Origin: Haliclona indistincta
Taxonomy: Eukaryota; Porifera; Demospongiae; Haplosclerida; Chalinidae
NCBI GenBank assembly: GCA_964017065.1
Contig: OZ024786.1
Span: 4,441,781-4,505,780 of the forward strand
Reading direction: 5' to 3'
DNA: 64,000 nt
Shown: piece by piece, positions 30,915 to 41,876 of the stretch
Numbering within the stretch: the stretch's first letter is position 1
How the letters are laid out: the number at the start of each line of letters is the position of its first letter
Translations under genes and position numbers: made by a program
Notes under the pieces: generated by a model
Told to the model about the DNA's origin: nothing
Seen by the model: the letters and a program-made list of their open reading frames with translations, nothing else
Databases searched by the model: none

Positions 30915-32289
30915 AAAGATCCAAAAGCAATTCAAATTGTGATATTCTACGATGAAATGGAAGTTAACCCACTGGGCTCATATACAATGAAACATGAACT
31001 AGGTGAGTAAAACATACAAACCAAGTTCAATTATAATAGTGCAGATACATTCTACTACACACTCGCCAACATATCACACGAGCATCGCTCATCGTTGACA
31101 ATGATTCAGCTGTTAGCAATAGTGAAGTCAGTAGATGTTGCTGAATATGGGATGGATATGATTCTGAAATCGTTCATAGAGGATTTGGCCAATTAGAATA
31201 TATGAGCATTTTTAATAGTGTAACTGAACATACTAAATGTATTCTAATAAGATGAGCGTGTCAATGTTGACATTAAAGGGAAGAAGATCATGTACAAAAA
31301 GGATTTTCGTCTTCAACTCGTTTTTCTACCCCAAGCTGATACAACTTTAGAGGGTCGCTTGCGTTAGTATCGGCAGACAATTTGGCTAGTCAAGCAATTG
31401 GAGGCTACAAAGCACTGAACAGTGCTTTAAGGAAGTGCCGCCATTGCATGGCAGTGCGTCTACCATGTCAACCAAGGTATAAATTTTGTTTATCATTATT
31501 CATAATAAAATAGTTTTTAGCAACAGAATTTGAGCCAAGAACTAGAAACACAAGCAAGTGATAGCATGTTACTGAACACATCCAGCTCACAAGATGTTGC
31601 CATCACATATGGTTTAACACACAACTCGATCCCGAACTCGTCTCGTTTCTTCAATGTGACAAACGGTCTCTCGCCAGACTGCATGCATGACATCTTAGAG
31701 GGCTGCTTGCAGTATGAAGTGAAGGAGTTACTACGATCTCTGGTAGAGCGGAAGTTCATCAAGCCAGAGGCTCTCAAAAAAAATCGGCACCATACCAAGC
31801 CCTAATCTATCGCTATCCACTTCTGATCACTATCAGAAGCAAAATGGTATCAATAATCAAATGCGCGCGATTTCACTACTGATATCTAGTCAGTGGAAAA
31901 ACTGCAAGCTGTGTTGGTTGTAGACCAAATAGCAAAATTAAAAAGACAAGTGGATATCTGCTATGTCGACTGGAAAATCAACAAAGGAGACTTTAAGGAG
32001 CTTAAGTTATTGTTATTTGGAATTCTTTGCCTAGTGTTATTGTACATTCATCTTCCTTGTCATACTTTAAGACTCAAATCATAAACTATCTTACTTCTGT
32101 TTAATTGTTTCTTTGTTTTATCGCTATTATTATTGTTTTATTTTTGTTTTTTTTCTTTAAGGTGTCCCTTAATATTAGCTCTAGCTATTGGGATTACCTC
32201 ACTGTACCTTTCAGTGTAAATTAAAAAAAAACACTTGATACTGGAGAAGTATTTCATTATGGTGCCGATCGGCTGAAGAACCCGATTTT
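30915..32289 (+). pseudogene. MHDILEG-family gene, copy 2 (left part of duplicated segment)
   Basis: Second copy of the 25.7-27.2 kb segment. Pieces include DPKAIQIVIFYDEMEV, FYYTLANISHEHRSSLTMIQ, MKSVDVAEYGMDMILKSFIE, RKCRHCMAVRLPCQP and FFNVTNGLSPDCMHDILEGC (31650-31705). It keeps about 50 bases after 31290 and about 80 bases near 31950 that copy 1 lacks, so it is nearer to the ancestral form. The segment is interrupted at 32289 by the Ngaro-like element and resumes at 38386. Confidence 0.65.
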
Positions 32290-32417
32290 AATGCCATTTA
32301 TACGTAGAATAAATGGAGTTAATGACCCGGGCACTCCCCCATTGTATTGGGAGGCGTCCTGTAGGCGTGGCTAGTGTGTGCGCGTGCTGAGCTCCTTTCA
32401 CCCTCGTCGTGTCTCCC
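32290..32417 (+). repeat. Split direct repeat A1
   Basis: Starts AATGCCATTTATACGTAG and ends CTCGTCGTGTCTCCC. Identical by eye to A2 (37674-37801). Confidence 0.92.
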
Positions 32418-34656
32418 TTTGTTATCCATCTCAATCGTCGTCAATACTAGTTCGATGGCTGGAGGCAGGCGTGGGAGAGCCCGCGGGTCTCGGGCAATGG
32501 TGACACCAAGATCATCGGCCGCGCCGATGTGTGTATGTGTGTGTCTGTGTATGTGTGTGTGTCTAGTTTGTGGCGGTATAATTATTATGTCTCAGCATAG
32601 TGCGTGTATGTGTTAGTATTGCGTGACCAATTTGTCAGTCTCGTCACGGTGTTGTCCTTTGTTATTTACACGGTGTTGTCTTTTTTGTTATTGTCATGCA
32701 TGCCCGGTGCGTGTTAACCGATTAATTGTAAACGTTGCTCCACCCACGTCACGCGATGGCTGATTTTGAATTGTGACAGCTATCTCGGTACTGCGCTTTG
32801 TCCCTGCTCTAGAGGCTTCAGCGCGGAAGCTAGAGGTACGAAAATGTTTTCTCAACCTGTGCTATACCCAGGGCTACTGTTATTTGCCCATCAAAACTTC
32901 AGTTGGACCGTCAAAGCTATCTGCTACCATTGTACACGTACGCGAGGAAATGTTCTTCGCTTCTTCCCTACACCACGCAGCGTAAGCTGTACCAGGAACC
33001 TTCTGTGTTGTTCAAAACTAGACCTTGGCCATTGTAGAAGACTCTGTGAGCGTGATAACGACATCATCAACGGCTTTCAACTTGTACCGGGCGTGTCTAC
33101 TCCACCTACTTACCGCCATTTTTCAAATCATGTTGCTGTAACTTGGAGAGCAGTCTGTGCCGCTTCTACTCGCCTCTGCGCGTTTGCTACAACTAAGTGA
33201 GTGTTGTCTATCATACCAGTGTACTCCAGAGCTCTGCTAATAAACTTCTAAGCTTTGTATGACACGTCAAAGCTACTCGCCAGCAAGTGATGGCGGACGA
33301 GTGAGTTGTCATGCTTCTCCTTCGTGTTGCTCTGTGTACACGGCAACTACAGCCTTTTAGGATGTTTAGAACTTGACCATGGTCATTGTGGGAGCCTTTG
33401 TGTGTGTGTTACTAAGCAGAACTGCTGTTGACAACCTTGTTGGAGTTCATTTCTGCCTCAACTATAGAACAGAACTAATTTCCAGGAGAATACAGCTTTG
33501 TTGCTGCATACTTTGTATCACTATTTTACACTTCCAACAGCTTATTAAGTGTTGTATAACATCTGATTTGCCTTGAGCTATCTACTAGCAAGCTATTGAG
33601 TTATTTGTGACAACCAGCGTACATGAGCGACGTGTGTATCGTCAGGATGCTCAAGCTTGCTATGGACGATCGTATTCTTTAACAAGTGCTGAGAACTACC
33701 ATGCTATCTGCTGATATTCGCTGTCTGCTCAAGATCAAAATACTTCTTCAAGCTTTCCATTACTTTATGTTGATTGCTGTGATTGATAATATTATTCAAA
33801 CACACACCACCCTCTTCTTCCTGGGTAGCAAACTGTCTGTGAGGCCATGTGTAGCACTCATCTCAACAGCAAAGCTGTGTAGACACTGTACTATTGCAGC
33901 AAGAAGCAGTCAGTTATCACAGCTTGGTGGGCGTTTGTTTACACAGACTAAAGCGTGTTAGAAACCACAATAAACAAGTTAGAATGCTATAGCAACTATG
34001 TTTCATCGTTGCCAAGGAGTATTGGCTGCAACAAAGCAAGTTGGCTGGCGCTAGCTGTAACTGTTTCGAGGTAACGAAGACGCGCATATATATATGTGCG
34101 TCGCGTATACGGGTGGATTTCATTGCGCATAAATATATGCGCGTCGCGGTATGTAGGGTTAAGGGTACCGACTCAGTATCCTCGGTGTACTTTGGGAGGG
34201 ATGTTTCTCTGGCATCTATGTATTTGTGGTAATCGGACTGTGCTGATCCGAGGGGGACCAACGCTACGCCGTGGGTATTAGCGCGGAGTATTGTGTGTTC
34301 TGTTTGCGACTTGCTGTCGCCTGTCCATCCTGCTGGTTGGTGGTGCTGACTGCTCTCTTGTGTGTTGCATGAAGTGATTGTACATCCAGGTTAGGCCATG
34401 GGGAGTTAGAGCGATGTGCATGCATGTGGCGTTTGAAACGGTAGAGGTACCCACAGTATCTGTGTCGCACATAGATCGGTGTCATTTATATGGTGTTCTT
34501 ATACATCCATCAGAGAGTACTGCATCTTTGCGCGCCCGCGTCTCGAGCAATACTTCGTAGTGTTTGCTATCTGGCCCCAATTGTTACCCCACTGCCTAGG
34601 GTGGTACTTGAATGTGCCCTTCGACAAGTTTCACCTGGCTGTTATCCTTGTCATAG
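32418..34656 (+). other. 5' leader/intron of the Ngaro-like element
   Basis: About 2.2 kb between A1 and gag. ATG at 32456 opens MAGGRRGRARGSRAMVTPRS followed by a GT-rich run, which could be a short gag exon 1 spliced to the acceptor TTGTCATAG at 34656 (inference from the two-exon gag in related copies). An open frame 32766-33200 (144 codons) is unrecognised. Two related stretches (GACCTTGGCCATTGTAGAAG near 33027 and GACCATGGTCATTGTGGGAG near 33375) hint at an internal duplication. 34080-34150 holds two palindromic GCGCATA...TATGCGC motifs, each followed by GTCGCG. Confidence 0.5.
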
Positions 34657-35672
34657 GTCCCAGCTCATTGGGGTCCATGCCTCCTCCAGGATCAATTGGC
34701 TCAGTTCACCTCTCTACCACCCCTCCTGGATCAGTTTCCGCAGGCGTTACCATGCCTGGTGCTCCAGTCACCTCACAGCAGCTATTCGGGAACCTCCTGG
34801 GCCCCGACTGGTTACTCCCAGCTATAACGACGTCAGGCGCCACTAGCTTGGCAATGTCGGTGCGGCCGGTACCGGCGCGGCTGGTGCAGCAGATCCGGGC
34901 AGGGAGATTCATAGAGATGAGAGATATCCTGCGTGACAACGCTGCAGGCAGGTCCCATTTCGAAGACCTACATGGTGGATTTGGGGTTCACTTACTACCA
35001 GTGTCATCAAGGCCGAGTGTCCGCGAGGTCCCTTCGCTGCCCTCCTGGGTTTGCTGCTTCCTCACATATCTGGCTGTGTTCACTACAGATCAAGCGACAT
35101 GCAAGAGGGCTACATACGGTCTGTTGGTTATCAGGGAAGCGATGCAACATGGCGGACAGGGCTGGCTTGACTATGATCGCTTGTTCAGGCAACAGGCGGC
35201 CATTAATCCCAGCATGCAGTGGAATGCTCTCCACCCAGAGCTGCAGGCAGCGACCATCCTTAGTCAACACACATCTGGAGGTACCTTTTGTACGGTTTGC
35301 CAGGAACACGACCACAACGCATCCCAGTGTGCGATGGCCCAACTCCAACCATCAACTATCCGTACTTCCACTACCATGTCACGACAGCCTGGGCGTAGCA
35401 TGGGCAGGATATGCACCTCCTGGAACGAAGGTGCGCGTATCTATCTGGGAAGCTGTTCCTTCTGTCATGTTTGCTCCAAGTGTTATCAGCAGTCCCATCG
35501 TGCTAAGGATTGCCACGCCCCAGCCAGATCCAGACCAAGCGGCCCCAGCGGAGCCAGAGTGTCGCAGAGCTCATCTTCACCACTCCCCTCTACACCTGGC
35601 AAAAGCACCTACGTATGTACCTACCACATTTATCGCTCGGAGCGTCTCAAATCTCAGCTTGTTAACCACTGA
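34657..35672 (+). CDS. gag: Gag-like protein of the Ngaro-like element
   Basis: The open frame runs through 34657-35672 after an AG acceptor (an upstream ATG at 34479 is in the same frame). N-terminal part is Pro/Ser/Thr-rich; then VQQIRAGRFIEMRDILRDN, RSHFEDLHGGFGVHLLPVSS, a helical core ending in REAMQHGGQGWLDYDRLFRQ, and two CX2CX4HX4C zinc knuckles: CTVCQEHDHNASQC (about 35289) and CSKCYQQSHRAKDC (about 35475). Between them ICTSWNEGAR keeps the outline of a CCCH finger that is intact in the related element at 63.6 kb, but its second Cys is replaced by Arg. A Ser/Pro-rich tail ends at TGA 35670-35672. It would package element RNA. It appears intact. Confidence 0.8.
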
Positions 35673-36027
35673 GCTACTCAGTATCTATCACTTGTGAACC
35701 ACCTTATACTGTTATTCTCCGTTTTATATTATTCAATGGGCGGCTCAATAGTATCTCTTATTCATTATCTGTACCACATGATTTTGTCCTTTTATCACTA
35801 TGTGCTGTGTGGGAAAGGTGTATTTATCATCAATGTGTCAAGAAGCGTACGAACGTTAATGTCAACTGGGGCATGTGTCCGGGTCACCCGTTATGAGGGC
35901 ACAGTCAGTCCGAGCCTACCGGTGTGGTGTCTAGTATGGGATACCTGGGGAACCGTGAGGAGTTGCAGTGGCCTGTTGTAGCAAGCGCACCTGCTTGGTT
36001 GTGTGTATACCGTTTCTGTATCTGTAG

Positions 36028-37001
36028 ATCCATCAGTTGGACCACTCTCCCAGTTGACACGGTACTTGTTGGGAGTCGGGACCAGTGGATACGTGCGGAT
36101 GGCCAACCTTCGCTGCCTCTCCCACCCTCCACACCCACCTCCACCCAATCATCTCAGCTGGTCAACCTGTGCCTCTCCAATTCGTACTCCCATGTTAGCT
36201 GCCTACCTTTGCCGCCACCCAGATAGGGAATTTGTTTCTTTTATCCGGCACGGGCTTGTCCAGGGATTCCATGTAGGCTATAATGTTATGTCATCGGGGG
36301 CGAGGCTGAGGTCAGGATGTCGTAATCATCCATCGTCATTGGCCAATGCTCAGGTTGTCCGAGACTGTATTGTAGAGGAGATATTGGCAGGCAGGATGGT
36401 AGGTCCTCTGTGCCTAGCACCACACAGATCAATCCACTGCTGTCCAATCGGTCTTGTTCCTAAAGGACGAGGATCGGGTCAATGGCGAATGATTGTCGAC
36501 CTGTCATACCCGGAGGGTCACAGTGTGAACGACGGCATCCTCTCATCGTTGTGCACAGTAGATTATTCATCGGTGGACAGGGCTCTTCAGTTTATCACTC
36601 GTCTTGGAAGAGATACCTTGCTCCTTAAAATCGACCTGAAGAGTGCCTACCGGATAGTCCCACTGCACCCCCAGGATCAATACCTATTTGGTGTCACTGG
36701 GGACAACTGGGTATATGTTGATCAAGCATTGCCCTTCGGTCTGCGCTCTGCGCCTGTGATTTTCACGGCCGTGGCAGATGCTATTGGATGGGCGCTTCTG
36801 GAAGTGGGATTACACTTTCACATTCATTATCTGGATGAGTTTCTGTTTTTATCCCCCCAGCTGGAGGACTCGCTGATTCAAACTCTTGGCCGCTGGCACT
36901 CGGTGGCATTCCAGCGATACATTCGGACGCCAGCCCACCAGTTAGCAGCCTCCACTACACGGCTCCTTCCCCCGGACCTCACCTCAGGAATACCTACGTG
37001 A
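36028..37001 (+). CDS. Reverse transcriptase N-terminal half fused in frame to tyrosine recombinase C-terminus
   Basis: After a TCTGTAG acceptor the frame runs to TGA 36999-37001. RT motifs of the DIRS type: CCPIGLVPKGRGSGQWRMIV, DLSYPEGHSVNDGI, LLLKIDLKSAYRIVPLHPQD (first catalytic Asp), VDQALPFGLRSAPVIFTAVA and HIHYLDEFLFLSP, where the canonical YLDD box reads YLDE. Immediately after, LEDSLIQTLGRWHSVAFQRY and IRTP match the last block of a tyrosine recombinase, with the nucleophile Tyr in QRYIRT. Thus RT thumb, RNase H and the Arg/His part of the recombinase are deleted, and the remaining ends are joined in frame near 36865. The product cannot be a full RT or recombinase. A CCCCCCAG at the joint could also be an acceptor, but no donor pair is evident. 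Confidence 0.8.
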
Positions 37002-37288
37002 AGTCACTATATCCAAGGCACAATCGGTGACCTATCTTCCCTTGGTCGACATTGACTATAGTATAATTATTGACTGTAGCGGACCCCTTCGTGTATTTAG
37101 CATTTGTTTTGTTTGTGTTTTTTTTTTGTATTGCATGTATAGTATATCCTGTTAGCCTTTGTACGTCCCATTCTTCTCCATTCTCTTGTATTTTCAGTCA
37201 TTTGCTCTGAGTATAAAGGAATATTTATTGCTAATGGTATTCATGAGTGTCATTGTGAAATGCGTCATCCTGAGGGTTGGGGAGTGTC
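37002..37288. other. Spacer between pol remnant and B1
   Basis: Short AT-rich stretch with a T run near 37115-37125; no gene. Confidence 0.4.
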
Positions 37289-37674
37289 TGGGCATTGGTG
37301 TCGAGGGTCGACATACACTCCCCCATATATGTCTGCCTTCTGGGGTTTGGGGCTTCCGTGACCGGTGCCCCTGCCCGTGAAGGTATGTTGTTGTGTCTCG
37401 AAAGTGTGTGGTGTACCGCCTGTGTAAGGTGGTCATGTGCACGTGTTTGGCGTCCCACCTACACAAGGTGGTTGTGTGTTTGGCGTCCCACCTACACAAG
37501 GTGGTTGTGTGTTTGGCGTCCCACCTACACAAGGTGGTTGTGTGTTTGGCGTATATGTTCTATGTGTATAGTGTCAGCACTAGGGGGGGAGTGTCCCTTG
37601 TGGCTTTACCAACCACACCCCTTCCACAAGAGTGGTTACGGGGTCACGGTTGATGGAGTCACGGGCTTCATTAA
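37289..37674 (+). repeat. Split direct repeat B1
   Basis: Starts TGGGCATTGGTGTCGAGG, ends GGCTTCATTAA at the junction with A2. Contains three exact 33-base units (GGCGTCCCACCTACACAAGG + TGGTTGTGTGTTT), each with the palindrome CCACCTACACAAGGTGG, plus one divergent unit ahead of them. Confidence 0.92.
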
Positions 37675-37801
37675 ATGCCATTTATACGTAGAATAAATGG
37701 AGTTAATGACCCGGGCACTCCCCCATTGTATTGGGAGGCGTCCTGTAGGCGTGGCTAGTGTGTGCGCGTGCTGAGCTCCTTTCACCCTCGTCGTGTCTCC
37801 C
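37674..37801 (+). repeat. Split direct repeat A2
   Basis: Second copy of A1, abutting B1 with a shared A. The B1-A2 junction is the sequence expected at the joint of the circular intermediate. Confidence 0.92.
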
Positions 37802-37999
37802 ACCCATCCCATCCCCTAAGGTGAGTTATTTATGTTACTACTCTTTTTATTTACTTTTCCTTTTAGATGTGTGTCCTTTACTTTGTTACATGTCCGTTAC
37901 TTGTGTGTGTGTCTATATGTTTATATGTCTGTTCGTCATCGTTGTCATGTGTCCGTAATTTGTTTGTTCACTCTCCACTCTATGAGTGTGAGCGCCACT
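37802..37999 (+). other. Unique spacer between A2 and B2
   Basis: 198 bases, T/G-rich, no gene. In split-repeat elements this is the region present once between A2 and B2. Confidence 0.6.
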
Positions 38000-38385
38000 T
38001 GGGCATTGGTGTCGAGGGTCGACATACACTCCCCCATATATGTCTGCCTTCTGGGGTTTGGGGCTTCCGTGACCGGTGCCCCTGCCCGTGAAGGTATGTT
38101 GCTGTGTCTCGAAAGTGTGTGGCGTACCGCCTGTGTAAGGTGGTCATGTGCACGTGTTTGGCGTCCCACCTACACAAGGTGGTTGTGTGTTTGGCGTCCC
38201 ACCTACACAAGGTGGTTGTGTGTTTGGCGTCCCACCTACACAAGGTGGTTGTGTGTTTGGCGTATATGTTCTATGTGTATAGTGTCAGCACTAGGGGGGG
38301 AGTGTCCCTTGTGGCTTTACCAACCACACCCCTTCCACAAGAGTGGTTACGGGGTCACGGTCGATGGAGTCACGGGCTTCATTAA
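38000..38385 (+). repeat. Split direct repeat B2 (right end of element)
   Basis: 386 bases, same length as B1, with a few C/T differences (for example GTTGTGTC/GCTGTGTC and CGGTTGATGG/CGGTCGATGG). Ends CTTCATTAA at 38385, where duplicated host sequence resumes with TGATTACAAAC. Confidence 0.92.
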
Positions 38386-38680
38386 TGATTACAAACAAAC
38401 AACTTCAAAATCTCACAAAGTGCCGATTCTGTACATCCTAAAAATTTATACATCCAGGCATGCATCAAATGTTTTTATTTTACTGTCCTATCGGGTATCG
38501 GTACAGGATACTATACTAATATTCCTAAGTATAATCAACATTGTGATGACAACAATAAAAACTTTACTACTGCCTTAGCTCTACAAATGCAAAGATGCAC
38601 AGACACCTCTTATTAGACACTAAATGCTATAGCCAACTCTCAATGAGACTATGCATGCATGCTTGCTATACACAGGGCTC
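38386..38680. repeat. Right part of duplicated segment copy 2
   Basis: Matches 26972-27263 from TGATTACAAACAAACAACTT to CACAGGGCTCA with few differences; beyond that the copies diverge completely. Confidence 0.9.
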
Positions 38681-41600
38681 AAGCTTAGAATAATGAGTAA
38701 TATTTGAAAATAATTATGTCGCACTATCGAAAATTCGTTCCTCAATTTTTCATTATTGTCAGCTGTCTTCGTTTGTGGATTACCATGTTTTTATAATCAC
38801 TTCTGATTTGACTTCTACATCTCTGTGTATGTGCTAATACACAATCTCTCTGAATCTGTCATTATTGGCTGCTGCAACGCTAGAGGTAGCTCAAAAAATT
38901 TCATACAGTTGTTAACTACTAGTTAATAAGTATAAGTAATGGGTTTTTCTTCCTTGGAAAACGAACCCATCAAGTATCTTGGCACAACAGCCCCAACTCA
39001 ACAAACAACAGCTAACAAAATCAGCCAAGATCACAGAGACCAAAAGAGATCACCAGCAAAGGCTAGATCATTCCAAGAGCCTCATTAACAAGGTCAAACC
39101 TTTAATGATGACCTAGACACTACATCGGCCCACAGGGCTGCCTCAAAACTACCAGACTCCTCTATGACATTGAAATTTTCGTGACTGAACAAGAAACAGT
39201 TGTAGTACAAGCACAAAAACACACACATGAGAATAAAATACTACAGGACAACACTGGCAAGTGAGACAAATCGAAACGTGACTTGTGATCACAGACTAGA
39301 TGCTGCCAATACTGCAGCTACTGTATACACTAACTAGTAGTTATTAACACCTGAAGTACTAGGAATTAGTTCTAACAGCATAGGAGATTTCAGAAAGCTT
39401 ACTCGGCAAGTTTGCCCAGTGCTATAGTGGAGGATTGATGTCAGATGATATCAGCATCCTATAGCTGCTTCTGCCAAGCCATCATCTACAGCTATCACCA
39501 CCAAAGATTTGATTGAGAAATTAAACACATTAACATTATTTGCATCTTCGCATAACAGGGCTTACTTTACAATTAACAGTGTGAGTTCGTAAGCTCCCTT
39601 TGGTTATTAGCGCTGTTACTAGTGTTGGGTAGCTTTCTTGCTCGCTCCTGAGAAGCTGTTGAAATTCTTTTTTTCAACTTTCCTGTTACACACCCCTCAC
39701 AGAATGAGAGTGTAAAACCTTAGGCAGTTGGATCCCAAAGGCTAGCTTCTAGTGTGTCATTATTTTGATGCACTAGCATTTCCCAGTCTGAGATGCCAAG
39801 TATTGATCGTGCATACTCTACGACTATTTCTTATTGGTAAATCCTCAGAACCATGTTGCTCATGTTTCTTTTCTAATTTGCAGTAGCCTAACCTCTCTTT
39901 GTTTTTCAGTCTCTGCACCACGTTGCTCATGCTCCTTCTCTCTCATTTGCTGTAACATAACCTCTCTCTGTTTCTCATTCACAGCTGTTGCTGCTGCCCT
40001 ACTTTAAACAAAAGATGAATCGCCAACCTAGTAGTCTTTTTTCCTGACTTGAACACCTTGGAGTTAATTGGGGACAGAGGAGGCACCAAATTGGGAAAAC
40101 TTTCTTCTACTTAAAAAAATGCCAGACTAGTCTTCGCTCCAAACTGCACTAGGAGTACCGCTGTCTTCCAAGAGGGTCTGATAGATGATTACTTACAGAC
40201 ATTCAGAGAGCTTTACCCTGACTTCTCAACAACACGTAAACAGCATTACATGGAACACATTCGTCAATGGATACTAAAGTATGGAAATTGAACACTAAAT
40301 ATTAGCAAACTATAACAGATTAATGGACAATTTACAGAAGTGAACCACTAACTAGATTCTGGTGCATGAGCCAGGAGATATTACAATAGCTGACTCTAGT
40401 GGTCTCCTACCAATCTTTGGAGAGACTGAATGGATCTTGTTCATCCACAATGAGTGGCACTTTGTCTGCCAACTATTCAACACAAACACATGATACAACA
40501 CAAACTATCATGCATATGAAGTTTCGTATCATTCCTCAAGCGCACCTATCATTATTTGTCAGCTGTCTTCGTTAGTGGAATATCATGTAATATATCGTAA
40601 TACATGCAATTCTTTTGTACCTTTAAAAATATCAAATTCCAGAGCACAATCAATTTTAATTCATTGTATCTGACAACTAGGACAAACAAACATACAGCTC
40701 AGTGTCACAAGCTCATATGTACACAGTTCGGTTGCAATTGATGAACAGCACGTTTGGGTGGAGCTGCGCTGCACAAAGTTCAATATTCCACCCACAATAT
40801 TCTACAAGCCACCATCTTATGGCAGCAAGAGATCATGTGACTTTGAGAATCCAGCTCCCAAAAGAAGATCAGCACAATTATGATAAGCAGAGTGAGCCTG
40901 AACTGCTCTCAGAGTGAGTCTGAACTGCTAGTAATGCTTCTCTGATTATAATTATGTATATAGGTGGTACGTAAAGAATAATATTGATACCAAAGCAAGT
41001 GAGAAAATAAGTGCACTAGATGCACTTTTGGACTGAAATGATGAAGATTTCTCCAATATATCAGACATCAAAATATGAAGCGTTTTACATTCTGGAATAC
41101 TTTGCTCCCAAATCAGTGGAATTTACTTACCATGGGGTACTTCCAGGTCTCGCAATAATAAATATAATTTTAAACCACATTAAAATCCTAATAGCTAAGA
41201 TAGCGAATAGCTAAGACGGCCAACATCACCAAAACTCAAGTCAAGGTACAAAGTGCATACACCATATCATGTGCAACATCATCCGATTCTCACTTTGTTA
41301 GGTCTGGCAAAAACATTCGTGTTCGGTATCGGCGTAAAAAAGGACAGCCTGGATATCAACCACTACAGCAGGTGTATTCGCTATCGAACACGAATGTGAG
41401 AATGGGAACAAAGAAAGGCTAGTTGGTAGCATTGCATTCAACAGGTGAATCTACAATGTGCCGTACTACATGAAAATTTGTGTTTTCTAGTTCGTGCGTG
41501 TCAAATTAATTTGCTTATGCTCTTGTGCTGCATGTTCATTATTATATAACCATTATTTGGTTATATGTTTGTATAGCGTGTATTTTCTTTATCTTGGTAG

Positions 41601-41876
41601 CTGCTTCATCCGTCTCATTCTTTAATTTGGTCTTAATCTCCTCTAGTGGTCATAATATGAACCTGCACTATATCACGTGACTTATGATTAATATCACATT
41701 ATCACTTAAATTCGTCCCACGGACTCGTAAGTACGAGTACCATGAGGCACCTCACTCAACTCCTTAGCGGTAAGGTCAGCACGAGCTGACGCTATTTTAA
41801 GACCATCAATCTGTCCTCGCGCCATCTTCATCCGTTGTGTGGTCTCATGAATGTGTATATACTTCATCACGTGCAG
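38681..41876. other. 3.2 kb without a confident gene
   Basis: The minus strand at about 40005-39770 reads AVNEKQREVMLQQMREKEHE then AETEKQREVRLLQIRKE and, after a stop, RVCTINTWHLRLGNASA; the E..QRE.RL...R repeats are typical of N-terminal regions of Helitron- and other TE-encoded proteins, so this is a minus-strand TE relic. Plus-strand frames at 40702-40917 and 41020-41214 are unrecognised. 41300-41400 contains ACATTCGTGTTCGGTATCGG and its near reverse complement GCTATCGAACACGAATGTGA, giving a hairpin of about 100 bases. Confidence 0.35.

Larger units (their letters stand above)
32290..38385 (+). mobile_element. Ngaro-like tyrosine-recombinase retrotransposon with split direct repeats
   Basis: The order is A1 (32290-32417), leader, gag, RT-recombinase ORF, B1 (37289-37674), A2 (37674-37801), 198-bp spacer, B2 (38000-38385). 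A1 and A2 look identical over 128 bases; B1 and B2 are both 386 bases with a few substitutions. A1...B1A2B2 is the split-direct-repeat structure of Ngaro/VIPER-type DIRS-order elements, which integrate through a circular intermediate using a tyrosine recombinase and make no target duplication. Flanks read ...CCCGATTTT and TGATTACAAAC..., which are joined (with a single G) at 26970 in the empty paralogue. High A1/A2 identity points to recent insertion. The coding part is internally deleted, so mobility would need help in trans. Confidence 0.9.

Noticed and set aside
34080..34150. Paired GCGCATA...TATGCGC palindromes as regulatory operators
   Set aside because: Inside the leader of a retrotransposon; no context to support binding sites, so listed only within the leader.
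34933..35697. 254-codon plus frame overlapping gag
   Set aside because: It is an alternative frame of the gag exon, whose own frame has zinc knuckles and the conserved gag core.
32290..38385. Interpretation of A1/A2 as LTRs
   Set aside because: The A copies are not at both ends: B2 forms the right end and the empty site shows no 4-6 bp target duplication, so the split-direct-repeat reading fits better.
37231..38578. Open frames in B1 and B2 (for example 37832-38578, 248 codons)
   Set aside because: Repeat-driven; the same frames appear in both B copies and carry no known motif, and B is a terminal repeat of the element.
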